DNA from: a candidate division WWE3 bacterium RIFOXYD1_FULL_39_9
Lineage (GTDB): Bacteria; Patescibacteriota; WWE3; UBA101185; UBA10185
Direction: 5' to 3'
DNA length: 11,583 bases
Assembly (NCBI GenBank): GCA_001773295.1
Contig: MEWG01000014.1
Span: forward strand, 1-11,583
Under the pieces are notes generated by a model. It saw only the letters and a program-made list of their open reading frames with translations. It searched no databases and had not been told where the DNA came from. Position 1 is the stretch's first letter; the number at the start of each line of letters is the position of its first letter. The position numbers were made by a program, and so were the translations under genes. Below are positions 6,642-11,583 of the stretch, one piece after another.

Positions 6642-6797
6642 GTTTTCCACGACTATTTTAATACTTTGGTGTTTCGATTATTGCGGATGTACCCGTTCGT
6701 ACGCAGAAATCGGCATACCAAAAAACCAAAAAAAGGGTGTAGCCACACTTTGCCGAGAGTGTGCATGGCGCACTCATAGACAAAGGAGAGAGGACAA
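6642..6797 (+). promoter_or_regulatory. 156-base leader before the 559-residue gene
   Basis: No convincing coding frame or promoter was found here. The last 65 bases hold three overlapping short hairpins that exclude one another: GTGT/ACAC (6737-6740 with 6745-6748), CACACT/AGTGTG (6744-6749 with 6758-6763), and GAGTGTGC/GCGCACTC (6757-6764 with 6768-6775, one G-T pair). The last hairpin ends 6 bases before the ribosome-binding site. Further upstream an imperfect palindrome surrounds GTACCCGTTCGTAC (near 6688-6702). Transcription probably comes either from read-through of the terminator at 6616-6641 or from a promoter I cannot identify. Confidence 0.35.
6782..6788 (+). promoter_or_regulatory. 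Strong ribosome-binding site of the 559-residue gene
   Basis: AAAGGAG lies 9 bases before the ATG at 6798. It fixes the start and stands out because most other genes in the window lack such a site. Confidence 0.8.
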
Positions 6798-8477
6798 ATG
6801 AATACCAAGAAGGACGAGAGGGGTCTGCCGCTATTTATAGCAGGCAAGGATGAGGAGTTAGTGCATAACAAAAAGGGCGTTCCGTTATTTGTCTGCCATA
6901 AGAAAGATTCTTTGGCACTGAAGTGTCTGGAAATTCTTAAGGCATCAAAGGTAGGTTGTCTGGTTAGAGTGCTGAATGAAGGGCAGTTGGCTCCGGTTGG
7001 TTCTATTGCAATTTATGATGGAACCGAGGAGATCACAGTAAACGGCGAGAAGGCGCGCAGGAATGATCAGTGGCCGTCGAGGCATATGCGCGTAGCGGCC
7101 CACAGAACTTACGAAAGGCGGCCTCATTGGGCTGAAAGTACTCCATTCGTAGTTCCGGTGAGAACTAGCGCGCACGGTAGTCTTCAGTCAGCGGTTCTGG
7201 AAATGGCAACCATGTATACGAGATGGTTTCGTGGTGAGGCCGGCGTAACGCTTCCGTGGGAGACTTGGAATGGCCAAAGGACTACGAAGAGAGATTTGAT
7301 GGAGTCTTGGCTGGATTTAGTGCAGGGTGCTGTCGGGAAAGAAGCTCTTGGTGAGATTATGGCGAGCCATAAAATCCCGGAAAAGTACCAAGATCGTGGC
7401 GGCGCAATTGTGTTTAACCATTTTCCAGTCCAACGAATCGTCATGGATGGTGAGCACAATGCCGGAAAGGCCAGTTATGTATCTTTTGGTACTTCCAGTC
7501 TGGCATCGCCCCACGATTTTGTTCAGGCACTAAAGTCTGCAGCATTTATGCGCAAGCCGTTAAGGTTCTTTACCTACGGAGCCGCGTATAACGCCGGGCG
7601 CCATTTGAGCGAGAGGCTTTTACCAAGTCTCCAGATTTTTGGCGATGTAGACGAGTGTGCACTGAATACTCTGCTGCCCAAAGATAGGTGGGGAGAAAAG
7701 CCGTTGGACATTGTAATGGATCCTATTGTAGTTAGGGAGGCCTTTCGCAAACTCGGTCTAAACGGCATCGCTTCCACTGCGGCAGAGTTGGCCAATTGCG
7801 ATATGGCTGAATGGTACCGCAGGGCGTTAGGTTTAATCGGAGTCAGGATATTAGCAGATGTGAAAACGTATGCTGATTTCTCAATTTTTGAGGAAGATTT
7901 GCCTGACACGAACGCAAATATGAAAGTGTCCACGCTTGCGCAGGAGGTTCAGGAAGCGCTAGGGCACTCGGGCAACATCTTAAACGGACCCAACGGCGAG
8001 AACGTGCCAAGCGATCTGATAGGTTACTCGACACTTGCTGACACTAAGCTAGAACGTCTCTTTTCAGAAGGATGGTGGCTAGGCGGTGCGTCGATCTACT
8101 ATTTGTGGTTCAAAAACGCCGAAATCGCGCCGTTTGTGGCTATGGTCAACGACGGCGATTGGGGCAAGGTAAACCTGGTCGGGCGTAAGTGGACGCAGTC
8201 GCCGTATGATTTGCACGTTTTACCTGTAGGTTATTTTCGGATTTACCCGAGAACGCACACAGGTGTGGTGCATCATGTAGCCATTGATCCGTGGGTACTT
8301 CTGGAGCTCCACGAGCGCTGGGGTACAAACTTGACCCGGATGTACAACAACAGGCTTTGGAATGCACTGGAAGTGCCTCTCCATCGGGAGAATGTAGGTA
8401 AGCGCACCTACGTGGAAGTGGGGGAGTCAGAGTTTATGGTACGGGTTGTAGAACCTGACAACAGGGTCTCTTCATAA
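6798..8477 (+). CDS. Large protein of unknown function (559 residues), compositionally distinct
   Basis: I do not recognise this protein. It has no hydrophobic segment long enough to span a membrane and no signal peptide, so it is probably cytoplasmic. It is rich in Trp, Arg and His. Two copies of an 18-residue unit open it (RGLPLFIAGK at 8-17; KGVPLFVCHKK at 26-36). Notable clusters include RRNDQWPSRHMRVAAHRTYE near 87-106, the Trp-rich EGWWLGGASIYYLWFKN near residue 425, and a His-rich C-terminal part (YPRTHTGVVHHVAIDPWVLL) near 480-500. I see no nucleotide-binding loop, reverse-transcriptase, nuclease or transposase motif. Base composition differs from the neighbours: bases 7561-7620 have 33 G+C of 60, against 21 of 60 for 5581-5640 in hisS. 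The ATG is set by a strong AAAGGAG site. It has its own terminator (8568-8606) and a structured upstream region, which suggests an acquired, self-contained unit. Confidence 0.85.
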   Translation: MNTKKDERGLPLFIAGKDEELVHNKKGVPLFVCHKKDSLALKCLEILKASKVGCLVRVLNEGQLAPVGSIAIYDGTEEITVNGEKARRNDQWPSRHMRVAAHRTYERRPHWAESTPFVVPVRTSAHGSLQSAVLEMATMYTRWFRGEAGVTLPWETWNGQRTTKRDLMESWLDLVQGAVGKEALGEIMASHKIPEKYQDRGGAIVFNHFPVQRIVMDGEHNAGKASYVSFGTSSLASPHDFVQALKSAAFMRKPLRFFTYGAAYNAGRHLSERLLPSLQIFGDVDECALNTLLPKDRWGEKPLDIVMDPIVVREAFRKLGLNGIASTAAELANCDMAEWYRRALGLIGVRILADVKTYADFSIFEEDLPDTNANMKVSTLAQEVQEALGHSGNILNGPNGENVPSDLIGYSTLADTKLERLFSEGWWLGGASIYYLWFKNAEIAPFVAMVNDGDWGKVNLVGRKWTQSPYDLHVLPVGYFRIYPRTHTGVVHHVAIDPWVLLELHERWGTNLTRMYNNRLWNALEVPLHRENVGKRTYVEVGESEFMVRVVEPDNRVSS

Positions 8478-8490
8478 GCGCTGGAGAAAG

Positions 8491-8533
8491 GCTGACAGAT
8501 ACTTTAGGAAATTTTCTAAAAGTGTCTGTCGGC
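8491..8533 (+). other. Long imperfect stem-loop just after the 559-residue gene
   Basis: The left arm (8491-8507, containing GACAGATACTTTAG) pairs with the right arm (8516-8533, containing CTAAAAGTGTCTGTC). There are about 17 base pairs including two G-T pairs and one bulged base, around a short A/T-rich loop. It begins 13 bases after the stop codon. There is no T run after it, so it is not a canonical intrinsic terminator. It could protect the mRNA 3' end or be the remnant of an inverted repeat. Confidence 0.6.
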
Positions 8534-8567
8534 CATCTGTTCAAAAATTATTCAACTTTTTGTAAAG

Positions 8568-8606
8568 ACAATGGCAGAAGGTTTCTAATCTCGCCGTTGT
8601 TTTTTT
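8568..8606 (+). terminator. Intrinsic terminator after the 559-residue gene
   Basis: ACAATGGC (8568-8575) pairs with GCCGTTGT (8593-8600) through 8 base pairs including one G-T. The pairing encloses a loop of 17 bases that can itself form a small AGAA/TTCT hairpin. A run of seven T residues (8600-8606) follows directly. It separates the unknown gene from the LmbE-type gene, which starts 29 bases later. Confidence 0.7.
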
Positions 8607-8623
8607 GAGAGTAGTAATTTTTT

Positions 8624-8630
8624 GAAAGGA
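8624..8630 (+). promoter_or_regulatory. Ribosome-binding site of the LmbE-type gene
   Basis: GAAAGGA ends 5 bases before the ATG at 8636 and fixes this start. I could not identify a promoter in the 29 bases between the preceding terminator and the ATG. Confidence 0.7.
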
Positions 8631-8635
8631 ACAGT

Positions 8636-9403
8636 ATGCCTGAACAAAAACAGGATAGGGAAAAATTAAAAGTGTTAGTTTTTACAGCTCACCCGGACGA
8701 TCACTTTCCGTGCAGCGGAACGATGATTAAGTTGAGAAAAAAAGGGATGGAGTTGTATGAGTGTTTGTTTACAGACGGTGAAACGTCAGGGTTATTTAAG
8801 GACGGAAAGTTTCAGGAAAATGTAGACAAAGAAGAGCTCAAGGAAGTTCGTTCTAGCGAATTTAAGCAGGCAACTAAGATTCTTGGTACTAAAGAAGTTT
8901 TTTTGTTACACCAGCCAAACAACGGAATAGAGCGAAAATACGACTTGGTACTCGAGGTAATCAAAATTATTAGAAAAGTTAAACCTTTTGTAGTTTTGAT
9001 GCACGGTTCGAACGACTACCACTCCGATCACCGAGCTTTGTATGAAGTAGTGTCGGAAGCTTTGCGCGCCGCTAGTATTCCAAAAGCTCTGGAGCTTGGC
9101 GAAAGATACAGAGTACCTGTAGCGCTTTGTTTTGACGGACTCTACATGACTAATGCTCAGGTAATTGTAGATGTAAGTGACGTTGCTGAAGAAAAAGCTC
9201 AAATTGTTGATTGCTACAAAAGCCAGATTCCAAAAAATTCAATTGGCTACAAAGTAGATGACGCAATTTGTACGTACAGGGCTTACCAAAGAGGTTATAT
9301 AAATTACCAAAGTAAGAGCGGATCCATGTCCGAGGGCTTTTCTATTCCGGAAAAGTATCCTGTGGCCGGTGATGAGTTGATTAGGTTTCTAAAAGATGCC
9401 TAA
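8636..9403 (+). CDS. LmbE/PIG-L family zinc-dependent N-deacetylase
   Basis: Members of this family remove an acetyl group from an N-acetylglucosamine-type sugar (in mycothiol, bacillithiol, GPI-anchor or surface-glycan pathways). The N-terminal zinc motif is TAHPDDHF, with H19 and D22 as likely ligands and D21 as the likely catalytic base. The usual fifth residue of HPDDE is His here (H23). The third ligand is expected in HSDHRALYE (H129 to H132), near the middle of the protein. At 255 residues the length is normal. The final TAA is directly followed by a second TAA, and a glycosyltransferase starts 8 bases later. So it is probably in one operon with glycan synthesis and acts on a sugar nucleotide or a lipid-linked glycan in the cytoplasm. 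A thiol-pathway role (BshB or MshB) is possible from the deacetylase and transferase pairing, but the tandem glycosyltransferases favour surface polysaccharide. Confidence 0.92.
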   Translation: MPEQKQDREKLKVLVFTAHPDDHFPCSGTMIKLRKKGMELYECLFTDGETSGLFKDGKFQENVDKEELKEVRSSEFKQATKILGTKEVFLLHQPNNGIERKYDLVLEVIKIIRKVKPFVVLMHGSNDYHSDHRALYEVVSEALRAASIPKALELGERYRVPVALCFDGLYMTNAQVIVDVSDVAEEKAQIVDCYKSQIPKNSIGYKVDDAICTYRAYQRGYINYQSKSGSMSEGFSIPEKYPVAGDELIRFLKDA

Positions 9404-9411
9404 TAAAAAAG

Positions 9412-10965
9412 ATGAATAAACCTAGAATACTTATCGTAATATCTTGCTACTTTCCTTTTATAGGCGGTGCCGAAAACCAGGCAAAACTGCTAGCTGAGAA
9501 TTTGGTCAAAATGGGCTGGGAAATTTCTGTACTCACTAAGAAACGTTCGGCCCGCCTCAAGGAAAAAGAAGAAATTAACGGAGTAACTGTACTCAGAGTT
9601 ATAGGTGTTCCCGGTATATTTATAAACCTCCTTAAGTTAAGGTCGAAATACGATGTTGTTCTATTTGCAGGACAGCTGTCTAATGTCTCCAGACTAAAGG
9701 TATTTGGTCAGATGTTGATGGGTGCGATTGTAAAATTATTTGTAAGAAAGAAAATTTTTCTTTGGCCAACATCCGGTGCTTCAAAGTACACATATCTGTT
9801 CAACACCAAAATAACTAGAAAGTTACTCCAAGTATTCGACGGTGTGTTTTGTAAGAGCAACGAACAAATGAAGCTCTTCTCATCTTTAGTAGGGGAGTCT
9901 GTGGAAATTTTTGGCCCGCCCTGGAGCATGATCGACACGCAGTTGTATATGCCACCTACACTTGAAGAGAAAATTTTGCTGAGAAAGGAAATCGGTATAC
10001 CTGAAAATGCGAAAGTTCTGTTGTTTACTGGGCGTTTAATTGAAAGTAAGGGTATTGAGTTACTTATCTCAGCATTTGAGAGGTTGTCAAAATCGTACAG
10101 CGATGCGTTCCTGCTTATTGTAGGGGCGGTGTCGGATTCAGATCCGTTGAAGAATAAGTATGTTCAAAGAATTAACTCATCTAAATTTAGCGAACAAACA
10201 TTTAAGCTGGTTTTAAATGAAGACGATGTAGTTAAATATTTCAAGTCTGCCGACATATTTGTATTTCCTACTTTTTCAGAGGGTTGTCCGGTAGTTCAAC
10301 TAGAGGCCATGTCTGCGGGTTTAATATGTGTTGCATCAGATCTGGAGCCGATTACAGAAAAGATTGAGGACGGTTTTAATGGGTTTACGTTTAAAACAGG
10401 GGACATAAAAGGTTTAATTCAGAAGCTTGAGACCGCAGTGCAAAGTGTAGAAGACGCCAGGATTGCAACTCGGGCCAGAGAATCAGTAGTGCCGAAATAT
10501 TCTATTATTCCCGTTGTAGAGAGATGGGAATCGATGTTAACTGAATTTTGGCTAAGGGAGACATACGGTGTAATGATCCTCACGCCTTGGGCATACCCAA
10601 GAATTGGAGGAATTCAAACAATGAGTTTTGAGACTGCAAAACGTCTCACGATGCAGGGATTTAAAGTTACCCTCATGTCCAGAAAACACGATGACAAACT
10701 TCCTACACGGGAGGTAATTGAAGGTATAAATTTTATTCGACTTTCATGCAAGCCAATAGTTATGCAGTTCCAATTGATCCTTTTCTTAATTAAGGAATGG
10801 AGTAACTTTAGACACTTTTCGATGTGGGGAGCATACGGATCATTTTTGACCGTACCTATACTCTTGATTGCCCTGACTGTTCAGTTGTTAGGTAAAAAGG
10901 TTTCTATAAGGTTATCCAATCAAGTAATGGAGGACAGAATTTATGCTAACAAAGTCATTATTTAG
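9412..10965 (+). CDS. Family 4 glycosyltransferase fused to the N-terminal half of a second one
   Basis: Residues 1-385 are a complete GT-B fold enzyme of family 4, transferring a sugar from a nucleotide donor. It has the N-terminal RILIVISCYFPFIGGAENQA, the donor-phosphate residues R208 and K213 in FTGRLIESKG, and the E290-x7-E298 motif in FSEGCPVVQLEAMSAG. From residue 386 a second N-terminal domain begins (M388, ILTPWAYPRIGGIQTMSFET) and runs to residue 517, where TAG (10963-10965) cuts it before the donor-binding half. That half continues in the +1 frame from 10943. There is no stop codon between the two enzymes, so they are either a real fusion or two genes whose boundary was lost. M388 (ATG 10573) could serve as an internal start, with GGGAG 12-13 bases upstream. 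The gene follows the LmbE-type gene by 8 bases with no ribosome-binding site. Confidence 0.85.
   Translation: MNKPRILIVISCYFPFIGGAENQAKLLAENLVKMGWEISVLTKKRSARLKEKEEINGVTVLRVIGVPGIFINLLKLRSKYDVVLFAGQLSNVSRLKVFGQMLMGAIVKLFVRKKIFLWPTSGASKYTYLFNTKITRKLLQVFDGVFCKSNEQMKLFSSLVGESVEIFGPPWSMIDTQLYMPPTLEEKILLRKEIGIPENAKVLLFTGRLIESKGIELLISAFERLSKSYSDAFLLIVGAVSDSDPLKNKYVQRINSSKFSEQTFKLVLNEDDVVKYFKSADIFVFPTFSEGCPVVQLEAMSAGLICVASDLEPITEKIEDGFNGFTFKTGDIKGLIQKLETAVQSVEDARIATRARESVVPKYSIIPVVERWESMLTEFWLRETYGVMILTPWAYPRIGGIQTMSFETAKRLTMQGFKVTLMSRKHDDKLPTREVIEGINFIRLSCKPIVMQFQLILFLIKEWSNFRHFSMWGAYGSFLTVPILLIALTVQLLGKKVSIRLSNQVMEDRIYANKVII
10929..10934 (+). promoter_or_regulatory. Internal ribosome-binding site before the second glycosyltransferase half
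   Basis: GGAGGA lies 8 bases before an ATG at 10943, inside the end of the upstream frame. Sequence and spacing are near ideal, so the +1 frame could be translated by coupling rather than by frameshifting. It may also be chance, since these bases encode Met-Glu-Asp in the upstream frame. Confidence 0.45.
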
Positions 10966-11583
10966 TAAATTTAATACCTACGTTGCCATAAACGAGAATT
11001 TGGTACGTGACTACGTTGATTTAGGAATAAAAACCAACCAAATCTCTTATATTCCTAATGGTGTGGATACCAATTTCTTTTGTCCGCCGGCAAGATCAGA
11101 AAAACTTTTTTTGAGGAATAAGTTTGGAATTCCTGAAAATGCTCTAGTGATTGTTTTTTCAGGCAGGTTGGTAAAAGAAAAGGGGATAGATACCTTGGTG
11201 GAAGCCTTTAGGAATATTAATAGAGAATTTCCAAATACCTTTTTATTGATTGTAGGTGGCGTAAACCCCGATCCATCTAGAGTTTCGAGCGAGTCGATGT
11301 TAGCTGATTTTAAAAACAAAGCGTGGGCAACAGACCCCATATCTGCAACTAAGAAAGCAAGCAAACTGGGAATTACAAATATAAAGTTCACTTGGTCAGT
11401 TGCCAACGTTTCGGACTACCTTAAAACATCAGATATTTTCGTACTCCCTTCATTTACTGAGGGTCTATCTAACTCCCTTTTGGAAGGTATGGCCACAGGT
11501 TTAGCTGTTGTGGCAAGTAATATTCCTTCAGTTGTTCCGGTTATTAAAAATTTTGAGAACGGTCTGTTGTTTGAAGCCGGAAA
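10943..11583 (+). CDS. C-terminal half of a second family 4 glycosyltransferase (+1 frame, partial)
   Basis: From ATG 10943 a frame stays open to the window edge, 213 codons, overlapping the previous gene by 23 bases. It encodes the end of a GT-B N-domain (YVAINENLVRDYVDLGI, then IPNGVDTNFF) and a C-terminal donor domain. That domain has R75 and K80 in FSGRLVKEKGID and the E173-x7-E181 motif in FTEGLSNSLLEGMATG. The donor domain resembles that of the upstream enzyme (FGIPENALVIVFSGRL against IGIPENAKVLLFTGRL; TFLLIVGGV against AFLLIVGAV), so the two probably arose by duplication. The same frame is blocked upstream by TAA at 10925-10927, so any frame change lies between about 10928 and 10966. 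It is either the split second part of a frameshifted gene or a separate subunit. The 3' end is outside the window. Confidence 0.85.
   Translation, partial: MLTKSLFSKFNTYVAINENLVRDYVDLGIKTNQISYIPNGVDTNFFCPPARSEKLFLRNKFGIPENALVIVFSGRLVKEKGIDTLVEAFRNINREFPNTFLLIVGGVNPDPSRVSSESMLADFKNKAWATDPISATKKASKLGITNIKFTWSVANVSDYLKTSDIFVLPSFTEGLSNSLLEGMATGLAVVASNIPSVVPVIKNFENGLLFEAG

Noticed and set aside
6653..7175. Minus-strand open frames opposite the orphan gene
   Set aside because: They are low-complexity shadows of the plus-strand gene without ribosome-binding sites or recognisable motifs.
6798..8477. Retron or other reverse-transcriptase system using the adjacent RNA
   Set aside because: The 559-residue protein has no YxDD catalytic motif or other recognisable polymerase block.
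8540..8566. Promoter for the LmbE-type gene (TTCAAA with TAAAGA)
   Set aside because: The -10 matches only about three consensus bases, and the terminator at 8568-8606 would stop its transcript.
10954..10966. Programmed +1 frameshift of the prfB kind at ATT TAG T
   Set aside because: The Ile codon ATT would re-pair poorly on TTT after slipping, there is no stimulatory Shine-Dalgarno sequence at the needed 3-base distance, and alignment to the first enzyme favours the +1 frame already from 10943.
1..11583. CRISPR array, insertion sequence or tandem DNA repeats
   Set aside because: No regularly spaced repeats, no transposase motifs and no terminal inverted repeats with flanking duplications were seen.

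Overview
The window looks like a chromosomal stretch of a small-genome, AT-leaning bacterium. I infer a candidate phyla radiation (Patescibacteria) lineage, with moderate confidence and no search behind it. The grounds are several genes with no Shine-Dalgarno sequence, near-leaderless promoters, a short release factor 1 with no prmC after it, a ribosomal protein L31 with a long charged tail, and a divergent histidyl-tRNA synthetase. None of the ten gene ends seen in the window uses TGA.

Region 1 (1-2521, + strand): the tail of an unidentified gene, then two membrane-anchored extracytoplasmic proteases in tandem, an S41 carboxy-terminal processing protease (CtpA-like) and an HtrA/Deg-type trypsin-like protease, each with one PDZ domain. 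They probably act together in envelope protein turnover. Region 2 (2522-6379, - strand): two short translation-related units, hisS followed by a drug/metabolite-type transporter, and rpmE followed by prfA. Each has a recognisable promoter. The htrA and prfA stop codons directly abut (2521/2522), which leaves no room for prmC or a separate terminator.

Region 3 (6340-8606, + strand) is the unusual part. A promoter diverging from hisS drives an approximately 200-nt region that can fold with its ends paired. It holds a 45-codon open frame and ends at a perfect intrinsic terminator. The 5' arm of that terminator can also pair with an upstream second copy of CAGGAGG. After a leader with mutually exclusive hairpins comes a 559-residue protein I cannot assign. 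Its gene is clearly richer in G+C than its neighbours, has a strong ribosome-binding site, carries a duplicated N-terminal motif, and is followed by its own terminator. The region resembles a self-contained, possibly acquired cassette.

Region 4 (8624-11583, + strand): the start of a glycan-modification cluster. It has a LmbE/PIG-L deacetylase, then a family-4 glycosyltransferase fused to the N-terminal half of a second one. The C-terminal half of the second enzyme continues in the +1 frame from about 10943 and runs off the window. This is either a frameshifted tandem duplication or a split, translationally coupled gene.
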